The notes under the pieces are model-generated. The model saw nothing but the letters and a program-made list of their open reading frames with translations. It searched no databases and had not been told where the DNA came from. Positions 35,601 through 38,529 of a DNA stretch of 64,000 bases are shown piece after piece. The DNA is taken from positions 2,959,501-3,023,500 of the forward strand of contig NZ_CP108393.1 of the NCBI RefSeq assembly GCF_035961655.1, read 5' to 3'. The translations under genes were made by a program, and so were the position numbers. Each line of letters opens with the position of its first letter. Position 1 is the stretch's first letter. The DNA is from Streptomyces sp. NBC_01317 (lineage in GTDB: Bacteria; Actinomycetota; Actinomycetes; Streptomycetales; Streptomycetaceae).

Positions 35601-37055
35601 GGCGCCCCGGATGACCACACCGCCACAACAGCGCCACCCGCCCTCCTCGTCCGCGACGGCGACCGCCACCTCGCCGGGCTTCCGGACGGACCGGGCGACA
35701 CCACCGGTGCGAGCGAGGCGCGGATGCGCCGGGTGGTGGAGGCCGTGTCCTCCGCGCCGCTGTCCGTACGGCGGCAGCTGGTCACCCGGGAGGCGCCGGA
35801 CTGGATCCGGGCGCGCATCCGCTTCATGGAGGAGGCCGAGCGCTTCGAGGATCGGCTCGGCCGGTACCTCGGCGACCACGAGGCCGCCAACGCCCAGCTC
35901 GGCGTGATGGTACGAGAGGTGTGGGACCGTGCCGTGGCGGCGGGCCGCTGGGCGGAGCTGGGCTCCGCCGACCCCACCACCGACGGCGCCGTGGGCACCG
36001 ACCGGGACCGGATCGAGGCCGTGGTGGAGTCGGGCAACCTGCGGGAGCGCATGGGCCTGCTGTGGATCGGTGCCCCGCATCCGGCCGGGGGGCTGATCTC
36101 CGACCTGCTGAGCACCCCCGCGCCGATGCCGCGGTCGATCATCGACGAATACGCCGAGCGGCTGCCGTCGGACGCGATCACCGCCTACCGGGCGGTGCGC
36201 GCGCAGACGCGGGACATGCCGCCGGAGGAGCGGGCGCGCCTGCTCGCCGAGGCCGAGCGGCCGCTGCGGACAGCGGTGCGCCCCGATGCCGTACGGCCGC
36301 CGCTGAGCGAGGCCGAGCGGGCGCTGGCGCCGGACGAGGACCTCGCGTGGATTCCGGGGAGGAACCGCTGGGACTACGCCATGAGCAGCCGGTTCCAGGC
36401 CGCCACCGAGCCGACCGGCGGCCTGGTCCTGGCCGGCACGTCCGGCTCGTCGCAGCGGCTGATGACGCAGGCCGTGGCGATGCGCGACGTGTGGGGCCTG
36501 GACCTCGACCTGGGCCTGGTGCGGATCGCGTTGCTGGCGGAGATGCTGACGGCGGAACACCACTCCTTGCACGAGATCATGCGCGGCTGTCAGCTGGTCT
36601 TCGACCAGCTACGGGAGCGCGGCACCCCGGAGTCAGCGGATCTCGACTACGTCGACAACTGGGGCCGCTACTGGCGTATCGCCCCGCTGACCGAGGCCGA
36701 GCTGCGCGACCATGTGGCCGTCGACGGCGCGTTCCCGGACGAGCACGCCCTGGACGCGACGGAATGGCCCACCGGTGCCGGGCCGGAAGGTCCGACCGAC
36801 GAGGAAGCGGAATGGCTGGCGGCCTACGGTGACACCCTGGAGGACATACGGAATGCCCTGCTGACACTGGCTCCCGACTCCGTACCCGACGTCGCACCCG
36901 GCTCCGTACCGGACTCCGACGACGGGCCCCTGACACCCGATCTGCTGGAGCGCCTGATCGACGACTGGTTCCGCGCGCGGAACCGGGAACCCGTCGGCTC
37001 CCTGCCCGAGAAGCTCAGCCAGATACTGAGCCAGATACTGAACGACCGCACGTGA
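14613..37055 (+). CDS. 7,480-residue giant type VII-associated multidomain protein (caspase-like, ADP-ribosyltransferase-like and OTU-like modules)
   Basis: One uninterrupted reading of 22.4 kb. Order of parts: residues 1-326, helical with hydrophobic stretches (LALIAALAVFTGGTSVTQVA; AVLGALAGAFGGFFSQA), like the CpnT/ESX-linked N-terminus of actinobacterial toxins. Residues ~327-730, disordered Ser/Thr/Pro-rich with a run of ten serines. Residues ~730-980, a globular region. Residues ~985-1115, a coiled coil (AEAELARAEQAVRDAEAL). Residues 1204-3680, three ~831-aa repeats with His/Cys pairs. Residues 3750-6790, four ART-like units. Residues ~6805-7030, OTU-like. Residues ~7030-7480, a helical tail with one more copy of the HSLHEI motif. 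By eye there are six Cys in total: five at putative nucleophile positions (1512, 2344, 3175, 4443, 6709) and one in the tail. I recall NCBI using the name 'lonely Cys domain-containing protein' for giant actinobacterial proteins of this look; not checked here. Likely a secreted self-processing toxin; function is inferred. Confidence 0.85.
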   Translation: MAIMFPPALREFIEIWVGANVATGNEDRGYDSRDPYSRLADDIERLSDAMKSAVATAGDSLPPRIASEFVAAVKTFVDDGGRNHLQDFSTEVRATGRRQVDRSIQLSESKYQILLEFIFMNLELALIAALAVFTGGTSVTQVAVVKARSALAILLILQRLGRAVPTPLSALFEAIQEAFITFAAQVMSMTLPDVPDRRRKGFDWGDIGQSAVLGALAGAFGGFFSQATAPFFKDFFKKNPGWKEVYELPHTFINEGQAETFATTFTNLFFLGTFAVNPATFVSAGLSGALYEGASDVAGYGGKWVNKTFFPELNWGRGDVNYQADGGGGGRGTDNGPPAGHQVEPLPRPYTVSTYENPGIWDAPDPAGTANGPGAVPYAAPYRSDLDDDTASFVSDFSSSSSSSSSSTSGFDSGADFDSEVDFGPYSSYSDTSSLTDYTSDFTAHPAQGLVSTTGPGAATGPGVGGAVKYSLPDNAAADDVWGDSSSESIAAVLNPPDGSRDFGNNPYADVLSNFPSAFPSTAGSSAPSAAEFVSERTADGELDLPAQAKGQQAGDGTTPAPRTGSSPGTEEQAASDLAAEVDASADAAVAPPVHAAPADLASAPHRPMAGAQQPGAGPGATTTQVGTAPEETSDLSQESEEAAPTTSADAGTTTDIPGGSSTDGGSSTVDAQATAPQGREETPPPYRAVPTESEAPPTVPALSTASADETVTGSGEAAGALGASSVQPLSDEAKLDVGRGFSALMREIGHPVVLAGEAQGRVQFENPRPLAILEFQLPSEAGQFADDINRAIARAVPGVSPDALRVGPDGRSLTGLVQGTEISVGTAPHAFADTTEAGGFTVPAVTDSLADTAYALALATDEQQRARDLFDLLWGLSHAPTDNPLPAARLEARHGDAYRAARPSGASPTLTARLSELLGGVARNADTLSAYEATWSALGAVPNDLTLLNDQLTALADALRASEATASGPVASEATVPDESVVREAEAELARAEQAVRDAEALPTAEQVRQARLAWRQALAEARSVERTATERGPQPGLEDTADAQERAATAHERWLDLQRRYEGGATALSDARAALSVARTALDSVRAAQQQGRPETDPAVAEERRRARVVSSRARFLDDNAGLPSDGLRPTPVIPTTPVSPATLVSPAIPATPVRPANQEETDALLLFAPPAAPPAASSTGPAPTPSLTPPTPSGAFAGASDPLLSAQTLMAGPSAARQGRNWTGKPVGRVRPDRLRVIETRPGVLAKIVSEEDAPWPDSAYVVAADGDPGGMRVSDGRVLDTETLAEVLLADPELAHLPKNVPLLLAVPFAQRSLDLQLLANRLGRPVVGPSGDGRLVRDGSRNEHLPVLVDRAADKPVGVWAPFDPLPTTPPVVDRQWTALDGTTFRDSDVDTRPLVSAGHKQRFGQISVRGGHLREFEQRFKTYLDMRRLVHKIPAGADHQDGEIEELTPDPAVYVYAAHGSPGRMTLALRDGRTVWLGKQDASRYVAGLPEVRHLPPGHRLHLEICWSASDGDPRRQQPHHGPAPHVDDPWGDVPFGQYAANESRLETTSATRQTGMTSKDRVLIAGGDGERGRRVTFPPEPLDHELDQPARDAGLHTGPGPVPAETRATALRLIRGLRSLFGNSVEQDRGVPGGRYERLLSGIGALETMRANDPALSGVTPLREDMVTFYAQQHGGAVADTAAFETLLDFARDRVLANPDAQLSTEIPAPALNVTLNELGTSGEFLLRTVQSLPTAAAATPGQVASTLWAMVRAGKTLFNEIPPADREAHGRGVLHLTDTDPWDLAKQKSLWALTAKALTEGLDVTDPSLLAAYHLQQTGAFGPAALLWQGQNIQGVYWSDTPAPAGINWRTVRHMTNGTGGTGGTTTQQVVPEWAGPGMPDPLLNLVDVDQAGTIVLHLPGRPPLPVSDNEFLALLDLDPALRTTPLATPVLFLTSGPGALRPELVQRFAERTGRPAFSYSAPLTLTATDPSAPLTIVAPLDPATRTPGRWTKATRRPANPSGASTTPSGSISILGPTDPPHPSDPPDPLLAAETLMPGPSGARQGRNWTGKPVSRVRPGQVRLYEVRPGRTPLIVSEEDAPWPDSAYVVAGQGENGGVRVPDGRVLDAEALAEVLAADPELSSLPEDVPVVLAVPDLGRVYLDGVARRLGRKVWAPSGEGRLIPDGTGDGHVLGLVDRDADRPYGAWVPFDPTPKPAAPYEDREWTALDGTKFRDSDVYTRPLVSKDHERYGVISIPDRDALRRREQRFKTFREMRRLVHLVPAGGDRHHGESEEVTPDPAIYVFAGHGKPGLLALTLRDGRIVRLGKLDGARYVAGLREVRELPPGHRLHAEVCWGASDGDPRRPPLDTAPAPHVDDPLEDIPFGHVLANESHRETSAATRSTGLNDDARVVLDGAGGERGRRVTFRFDPSDPQLDQLARDMDLHQGPGAVPPETRATTLRLVRALRTTLGNRFEDNPFRYRQALKGIGALERMRANDPELRNRTPIRLDMLDFLTQEYTGKPPDAAGHLALLTFARQQIAADPRTELSRAIDSRALRLALSQFSTSGEAVVRAVKALPGPAPVRPRDVASALWATTRAAQRIGQVPAPDREAFGRTVLHLPGAETWDRAKQQTLWELTAKAIAEGTDVTDPDLLAAYHVRETGAFGPAALLWQGQNVQGVNWSGTPAPAGVDWGSVRRMTLGPGGTTVQQIVPDWAGPGRPDPLLNLIHVDQAGTIVLHLPGRPPLPVTDDEFLALLDLDPALRTTPLATPVLFLTSGPGALRPELVRRFAERTGRPAFSYSAPLMLTATDPSAPLNLLALLDPATKTPGRWTEASRRPPSSTPPAASSEADIFAPTGEPTESTEPTDPAAPRPVDPLLSERTRMAGPSGPGQGRNWTGKPVSRVRPDRVRVIETRPGVLAKIVSEEDAPWPDSAYVVAADGDSDGVRIPDGRVLDTEALTEVLLADPELARLPKNVPLLLAVPFAQRSLDLQLLATRLDRRVIGPSGEGRLVRDGSGNEHVPVLVDRDAKKAFGLWVPFDPLATTPSFEDRAWTSLEGITFRDSDVDTRPLVSEDHERFGQISMRDGESLRRSEQRFKSYLDIRRILHKVPAGAGLQDGETEEITPDPAVYIFAAHAKPGRMALALRDGRTVRLAKQDASRYLAGLPEIRRLPPGHRLGLEICWSGADGDPRHNHPSTLPVPHVDDPWGDVPFGQYAANESRLATDAVTTQTGMDGARRLIVAPADGEKGRRVRFPPEPLEHELDRLARDAGLHPGPGPVPAETRATTLRLVRGLRRLFGNGVEQDRGVPGGRYERLLKGIGALETMRANDPALSGVTPLREDMVTFYAQEHGDGIADTAAFEALLDFARDRVLADSDAELSTEIPAPALKVTLAELATSGEALLRSVQSLPSAAAATPRQVASTLWAMVRAGKLLFNEIPPADREAHGRGVLHLTDADPWDLAKQKKIWALAAKGLAEGHDVTDRDVLAAHHLRGFAFVKVNLLRQGQVIQGVNWSDKPAPGGINWRSVDRMTRGPDGTSVEQVVPEWAGPDMPAPVLILIHVNQAGNVVLHLPGGPPIEVSDDEFLELLRLDPALRTTALGTPALFLTSGPGALRPELVRRFAQRTGRPAFSYSAPLGLTAGDPSAPLTIVAQLDPATQAPGEWTRADRRTTGPSGESTAPSGPATIFGLPDPTESVESAESAESAESAESAESAESAERDARTGIAYPAPVQVNMSPVSADDRANAPDTTGDPGWSVSSWRPAGSPDRARFESLYRDREWRHRSVALEFVFAGLMGQVPAFTEAARDGVFRVYEGLVARHGEAAARRAFFAPDALPADPAAALERLRTLPPGPLALDELMTALTYAAYAGEELPGPLAGTLSRPAGHRARHAPGSAYRAVHDSRGFRRVGGTDGPASRLLRTFAALGASPAHLLTFRGALIAWAVPADLQSLHEILRASHPFGVGNAEERGTVLRDGAELHNWVAESARSAGFQRFDPYGQLIPPHRRLYGERMTYGADVTAGELDLPGDLVRLTGAALAGTLPSGTRRERALHAWLRTYGDTGRRALARLAPAHLTAVHLYGGPDYRLMKAFLNGERLGSGMGRRLVRLNVWSLTRKAVELDAPAFLPTMLRAHPDLEELFDDLRAGPDLDTPGPEADELRGRSDVIADWLYARMPLHVDMAIEALEILPPVNADVWWGDRGIPGALDGPSEDGDLTDGPPVDGPVYGRDTITMPFFRSTSLVRERAQEFMTWSKQPPAGSHPGLVHVPRSTAREITPFVASLSETEVTYPPGAFFRVTGRGVVPGDEGTVSYESITAQEVSWAASAQRPAPVLREMRAADGRIVGAASFDDADWAVRQDAYARLDGATGFVSWERDAQERPVATLKPLPGGGTAGGTFFFASHGGAEGLALAEDGGGVLRDDGSYAGRLLAGVRNRGFRSVTVLACGPGDAPGSVAEARARAERLADVVGLPVHLEVGRTAVTAGRDGGPALIHALEDSEGRATGWVTAYPGRGRTTGAPAPDTGRPVETGYPASGLINADTATDADTAMDLDLDPFASSASEPEAELEPPYDASESGDVSGADAELEPPYDASESDADSANSADSEDNSFLQIPSWRITGAPDTPRFTGYYGNPYWRQRSVDFEFTLARLLAARPEVTTTVRQTVGRAHRFLVERYGEEAATQAFFPPGDPRWAAPGGPLAQLVGPDATAPLPQLMEAYANAVFAHTGPSTVSRALPGRIRHAGQPLRRLNSADPASWQRHDALGFRQVAGVNGPALWLLQGTQELGATPAEMATFRTALIAWTVLEGIQSLHEVLRASHLVGMGGPDERVATRRDGARTHGWARDHLVPWQHIPDTPQGLTVRDRLRAPHVALYGDGVRFPRQATDGLAVPDDLVTMVDVLLSGAPPTSPDDERMEVAREWLSRYGDEGRAALLKMSPAHITALFIYSMPDYRLMKALLNGERFGQHASRWLVRSVAWTLVSRGVYVVWAPGSGPWESHVPLTLRTQPGFHEVLQGLVDLPDLEPGPELSRLRRRLDAIADGLHSQLKAHIEMAVEALELLPPVRRTVWWGDRGVPGSLARPSANSPLYNGVVISVPFFRSTSTDSGAAIAFAVARGSGPSHTHQGVFEIPESLGREIAMFSAYAGESEALYPPGSYFLSQNRTIRTYDEGSTRHTYAYTVVADATAGRPPALPGPAADPADSADPADGEILRTFYADPRWWTVSREYEKSLGEVLAHEPAVIDAARAAVRVLFTYLSHHLGAQTAARAFFPDLSETDDPQAEMDLLLDEDMAVSVRTFVLALVDAGYASATQGAGPSLSRLWATRPELNVQHQLTLIEDATPHRRSGPWYRDLHDRLGHPVGNGRATGVAWLLKAFGNLPGTGPALLLGLRNALLADRLMFGEHSLAEVLEAAQSAGVRDEAEPEPKDVEAARLYAWADAVFAPARRIDSEPELRTAYAGDSTLRERLRLPHRRMYQQRTTWLAPWITGNAAEPAAITQLAGLEGSTWTAEDLRTLPWPTGPGARERRSALRDWLLRHESQALLRNVTAAHVPALYLLSGQDAALTDPALTTGPESLDRLRQAVGALVGRRVAQGAPDQVFPLVLLRDTRLRALVRQARNVPPTTPHRPAVMAQFGQRAAALAAQLAPGIREDLVLLRRMGREALHLLPPVDEPVYWSAWGAGTLEEAQEGPMAGLSFTAPPFHTASTSRNVGLRMLPGPPPQGDSHPVLYEVRGSSARDIAPFSRTPAARQAMFPEETRFEEESREVRYDASLGRSHMRVVLREVAAPAPELWDREILTRPVIAPDGTWSGVTGYTAQEWSERQDALAHLSGLTYFKYYDTEAETWEKDRVPVPWSRGSLFFAAPGDGRLVQVGSPYGSKLATAGEVGGFLRELLRDSPAGRSAALVVFGPPAGAGPLAQRMADRTGRDTAGSTAPAETFERGKDADPRYGLELERDPKLPAPRFLIRTPRDQDGTEDEAPRDPSRHAERFASVYADPRWPEAARGWERALGRALAGDPRVTAAARAALAAVHRFGVGRFGEAGATSAFFSVADDDAGVDLDAALRRLLDPEGGAGLPELMEAYARGVGLTVWFTPPAPLDREGNWYREFHHDRGFPVGHGPADAAREALSRYSHLAGVRRADVLAFREAVIGWQLSLDRHSLIEVLLASHTLGLGDTAERAAALGDAVHLYQWADALSPRTRSDSAEQDGSLRLPHRRLYGTGAGRFAAEATGAGTVPDGLVLAVQRGERLLSGEYDPEELPGREEALLDWRRRHGSSPLDGLDRAHVTALHLLGGPDATLLGTPDPVGRAGSLVAGELRGGGFTFPVLLMNDPGFRGLAAQAEAIAESAPDRGERLATLLTAMGRRIGELAPRIRAEVSQHSAFGAEALDRLPAVNAPVWWAGWLPGDLPAGPGGMETSGPDGAETSGPDSTEPPGPLDGVSTSSFHVARRTEETALDLLASGGDAPAGRHPVIFGVERSSGRDVSVFAGDPDEEPVVYPGPADFTVLRRSLRTHPETGRRYERVLLAETAATRRALAAPPTASGAESEADEAGAMAPAYPEPDYWNAPWEGHEAARSRSRSLSLSLSLDRTVVQEIRADGRTVGKASFSRHDWSLRERPYERLPEATTYTEWSRGPDGERVARSRPLPATGRTGTFFWASHGKDSGYAVVGQDDLPVGADSERVGRLLGPDLAAAGFTSVTVLACAPGVPGDTDTLARAVERARGIADVTGLDVYINSGGVAVTPGQDEDGGATADIHLLESADGSPTTWLRVPPRTHKDIGEDGARETPAPAAGPDARAPRGTYRRTGPYAAELDGTVFALHESPGEGSLAATLLLALRYAAPEALANAGIDTPTALLDWLGRNVTDDNLSRETPLPLDGGRMIPLELLDEIGAPTNASQRMEAVLLGNQLPASDLALSPAARFRLLLRDPSYGGENGTGALADALVATAPRVLGVELAVVGPDGQVTYHGVTPDADTPDTDAADGGAPDGGAPDDHTATTAPPALLVRDGDRHLAGLPDGPGDTTGASEARMRRVVEAVSSAPLSVRRQLVTREAPDWIRARIRFMEEAERFEDRLGRYLGDHEAANAQLGVMVREVWDRAVAAGRWAELGSADPTTDGAVGTDRDRIEAVVESGNLRERMGLLWIGAPHPAGGLISDLLSTPAPMPRSIIDEYAERLPSDAITAYRAVRAQTRDMPPEERARLLAEAERPLRTAVRPDAVRPPLSEAERALAPDEDLAWIPGRNRWDYAMSSRFQAATEPTGGLVLAGTSGSSQRLMTQAVAMRDVWGLDLDLGLVRIALLAEMLTAEHHSLHEIMRGCQLVFDQLRERGTPESADLDYVDNWGRYWRIAPLTEAELRDHVAVDGAFPDEHALDATEWPTGAGPEGPTDEEAEWLAAYGDTLEDIRNALLTLAPDSVPDVAPGSVPDSDDGPLTPDLLERLIDDWFRARNREPVGSLPEKLSQILSQILNDRT
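18222..20717 (+). repeat. Giant protein repeat unit A1 (residues 1204-2035), caspase-like His/Cys domain
   Basis: Opens DPLLSAQTLMAGPSAARQGR and NWTGKPVGRVRPDRLRVIET. A putative catalytic His1465 follows a hydrophobic strand (VYVYAAHGSPG) and Cys1512 follows another (HLEICWSASDGD). The 47-residue spacing and the strand-HG / strand-C layout match clan CD (caspase, gingipain, CPD-like) peptidases. The second half holds a helical stretch and a Rossmann-like end (VLFLTSGPGALRPEL). Its first half resembles A3 and its second half resembles A2, so it is a mosaic of the other two. Confidence 0.75.
20718..23210 (+). repeat. Giant protein repeat unit A2 (residues 2036-2866)
   Basis: 831 residues, opening DPLLAAETLMPGPSGARQGR. 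It keeps the pair His2297 (YVFAGHGKPG) and Cys2344 (HAEVCWGASDGD) with exactly the same 47-residue spacing as A1 and A3. Its N-terminal half is the most divergent of the three (RLYEVRPGRTPLIVSEE against RVIETRPGVLAKIVSEE), while its C-terminal half is close to A1. Confidence 0.75.
23211..25640 (+). repeat. Giant protein repeat unit A3 (residues 2867-3676)
   Basis: Opens DPLLSERTRMAGPSGPGQGR. It has His3128 (YIFAAHAKPG, so the usual Gly after His is Ala) and Cys3175 (GLEICWSGADGD), spacing again 47. DNA around 24510-24600 is nearly identical to 19525-19615 in A1, indicating recent duplication or gene conversion. The distal half has drifted (HHLRGFAFVKVNLLRQGQ where A1/A2 read QTGAFGPAALLWQGQ). 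Confidence 0.75.
25686..25748 (+). repeat. Seven tandem 9-bp repeats encoding Glu-Ser-Ala
   Basis: Seven in-frame copies of GAGTCTGCG (the first with one change, TCC for TCT), preceded by one degenerate copy (GAGTCGGTG). They encode a (Glu-Ser-Ala)7 linker between unit A3 and the first ART-like unit. Six identical adjacent copies make slippage likely, so copy number may vary between strains without breaking the frame. Confidence 0.9.
25860..28200 (+). repeat. Giant protein unit B1 (from residue 3750): intact ADP-ribosyltransferase-like module plus His/Cys domain
   Basis: Starts WSVSSWRPAGSPDRARFESL. It carries DLQSLHEILRASHPFGVG, then an ART-like core: Arg4197 in VWWGDRGIPG, Ser-Thr-Ser 4235-4237 in MPFFRSTSLVRERAQEF, and Glu4281-x-Glu4283 in SLSETEVTYPPGAFFRV. 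The order, the spacing and the ITPF...ExEV.YPPG context match the R-S-E class of mono-ADP-ribosyltransferases. It is followed by a His4400 (FFFASHGG) and Cys4443 (TVLACGPG) domain with 43-residue spacing, again clan-CD-like. All key residues are present. Confidence 0.7.
28440..30230 (+). repeat. Giant protein unit B2 (from residue 4610): intact ADP-ribosyltransferase-like module
   Basis: Starts at QIPSWRITGAPDTPRFTGYY. It has GIQSLHEVLRASHLVGMG, Arg5072 (VWWGDRGVPG), Ser-Thr-Ser 5100-5102 (VPFFRSTSTD) and Glu5146-x-Glu5148 (AGESEALYPPGSYF). The whole ART signature is kept. Unlike B1, B3 and B4, no His/Cys domain follows; the ART core runs almost directly into unit B3 through an Ala/Asp/Pro linker. 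Confidence 0.7.
30240..32560 (+). repeat. Giant protein unit B3 (from residue 5210): degenerate ART-like and degenerate His/Cys domains
   Basis: Starts ILRTFYADPRWWTVSREYEK. The position of the ART Arg is Trp5680 (VYWSAWGAG), the STS motif survives (FHTASTSRN), and ExE has become Ala-Arg-Gln (PAARQAMFPEE). The following domain has Pro in place of His (LFFAAPGDG) and Gly in place of Cys (LVVFGPPAG). Both activities therefore look lost in the same unit while the folds are kept, suggesting a structural role. Confidence 0.65.
32574..34980 (+). repeat. Giant protein unit B4 (from residue 5988): degenerate ART-like domain, intact His/Cys domain
   Basis: Starts HAERFASVYADPRWPEAARG. The ART Arg is Trp6407 (VWWAGWLPG) and the STS motif is lost (SSFHVARRTEE), leaving only an acidic DEEP before VVYPG. 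The next domain keeps His6665 (FFWASHGKDSG) and Cys6709 (TVLACAPG). A short low-complexity Arg/Leu-Ser run (RSRSRSLSLSLSLDR, about 34350-34392, from 6-bp repeats) lies between them. Confidence 0.65.
35020..35690 (+). other. OTU-like domain with Ser at the nucleophile position (giant protein residues ~6804-7026)
   Basis: The layout recalls OTU-like peptidases of polymorphic toxins. HESPGEGSLAATLLLAL stands where an active member reads GDGNCLFxAL, so the nucleophile is Ser6834 instead of Cys. A helical middle and an LGVELAVVGPDG strand follow, then LLVRDGDRHLAGL, which could supply the His. If the assignment is right, this copy is a pseudo-peptidase. An unrelated fold is possible. Confidence 0.4.
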
Positions 37056-37074
37056 CACCCCCGACGAGGAGCCC

Positions 37075-37692
37075 ATGAACGACACCCCCGCCACCGGAAC
37101 CACCACCACCGCCGACGCCCCGCCCGTGCCCGAGGAGATCAAGGAGGCGGCCCGGCTCGCCCCCGACCACTGGCTGGGCATGGTCGACCCGGCCTGGTCG
37201 GGGAAGGGCGACCCGCCGAACTGGGCGGTGGTGGGCCAGTGGCGGTCCGGCCTGGACGGGGAGATCGAGGAATGGCGCCCCAACGAGGAGTACCGCCCGT
37301 CGCCCCAGGCACTCGGCTGGCCCGCGCCGACCGACGCGGTGGACGAGGCGGTCCAGCTCGCGGCCACCGGTTACGGCCCCGGGGACGCCGTACCACGGTC
37401 ACTCGCCGACGCACAGGTGGCGGTCCTGCTCGCCCCTGACGGCGCCCCCCTGTCGGCCACCTCCCCCGACGGCACGTCGGTGGTCCCCGTCTTCACCTCC
37501 CCCACGTACCTGCACGCGGCGGGCCGCTTCGGATACGAGCTGATGCCGGTGACCGAGCTGGCGGACCGAATACCGGAGGGACACGTGCTCTACCTCAACC
37601 CTTCGGGCCCGGTGAGCATGACGGTGGAGACGGAGGCGCTGCGCGAGGCGCTGGAGGCCCCCCAGAAAGCCACGGAAAACCCAACCACCTGA
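37075..37692 (+). CDS. Type VII secretion-associated small protein, paralog 1
   Basis: 205 residues with a GGAG site (GACGAGGAGCCC) 6 bases before ATG, and only 19 bp after the giant gene, so it belongs to the same operon. After a Thr/Pro-rich N-tail it reads EIKEAARLAPDHWLGMVDPA, then WAVVGQWRSGLDGEIEEWRPNEEYRPSP, then alternating strands with VAVLLAPDGAPL, VVPVFTSPTYL and VLYLNPSGPV. The second half resembles SseB-like small proteins. It has no signal peptide. I recall the product name 'type VII secretion system-associated protein' for such downstream genes, not checked. It may be a chaperone or an immunity protein for the giant product. It clearly shares its plan with the next gene. Confidence 0.75.
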   Translation: MNDTPATGTTTTADAPPVPEEIKEAARLAPDHWLGMVDPAWSGKGDPPNWAVVGQWRSGLDGEIEEWRPNEEYRPSPQALGWPAPTDAVDEAVQLAATGYGPGDAVPRSLADAQVAVLLAPDGAPLSATSPDGTSVVPVFTSPTYLHAAGRFGYELMPVTELADRIPEGHVLYLNPSGPVSMTVETEALREALEAPQKATENPTT

Positions 37693-37749
37693 CCAAAAAC
37701 GCGGCAAGCCCCCCACCCCCTCCCCCGCACACCAACGGAGCCTCACCCC

Positions 37750-38490
37750 ATGACAAGCCCTGTCGCTGTCGGCACACCGGACGACGATCCACAAAACACC
37801 ACGCAGGCAGACACAGAGGGCGATCCCGCCGGCGGACGCTCGGACCCGCCGGGGACCCAGGGCGGCCCCGGCGCGGTACTCAAGGGCCAGGAGGGCTTCC
37901 GCGAGCCGCCCGAGGACTACGTCAAGGCAGCCAGGGTGGCCCCCGACCACTGGCTGTCCGTCATCGACCGCCACTGGAACGGCGACGAGGACGAACCCCC
38001 GCCGCCCTGGGCGAGCCTGGGGCGCTGGCGCAGCGACGAGGCGGGCGAGATCGTCGAGTGGGAGGCGAACACCGAGTACCGCCCTTCCCCCGACGCGTAC
38101 GGCTGGGCCCCACCGATCAGCCCCGTGGACGCCGCCGTACAACTGGTGGCCACCGGTTACGCCTCGGAAGAACTGTTCGCCCTGATGCTCGCCGACGCCG
38201 AGGTAGCCGTATGCGTCGACGAGACCGGCGCCTTGTCGGTGACCGAAGCCCAGGACGGCACGGCGGCAGTCCCCGTCTTCTCCACCTCACCAAACCTGGC
38301 AGAGGACAAACTGCCCCCACACGAGGTGATGTCGATACCCGCCCTACTGGAAAAACTCCCGGCCGGAAACGAGGTCCTGTTCCTCAGCTCCTCGGCCCCG
38401 GTAGGCCAACTGGTCACAGCAACGGCCCTACGAGAAAGCAAGGCCGACCTGGACCGCTACGAACCAGAAGGCGCCGACGACGCCCCGTGA
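37750..38490 (+). CDS. Type VII secretion-associated small protein, paralog 2
   Basis: 246 residues from ATG 37750 (CGGAGCCTCACCCC ahead of the start). It is homologous to the preceding gene throughout: YVKAARVAPDHWLSVIDRHW, WASLGRWRSDEAGEIVEW, EYRPSPDAYGWAPPISPVDA, VAVCVDETGAL, and the SseB-like end EVLFLSSSAPVGQLV. The N-terminal ~50 residues are different and Asp/Gly/Pro-rich. Two diverged copies behind one giant gene with several active modules would suit immunity to different activities, or chaperoning of different parts; sequence cannot decide which. The 57-bp gap suggests co-transcription with the giant gene. Confidence 0.75.
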   Translation: MTSPVAVGTPDDDPQNTTQADTEGDPAGGRSDPPGTQGGPGAVLKGQEGFREPPEDYVKAARVAPDHWLSVIDRHWNGDEDEPPPPWASLGRWRSDEAGEIVEWEANTEYRPSPDAYGWAPPISPVDAAVQLVATGYASEELFALMLADAEVAVCVDETGALSVTEAQDGTAAVPVFSTSPNLAEDKLPPHEVMSIPALLEKLPAGNEVLFLSSSAPVGQLVTATALRESKADLDRYEPEGADDAP

Positions 38491-38529
38491 ACTGACACCC
38501 CGGCACACCGCCCGGTACGGTCGCGGCGC

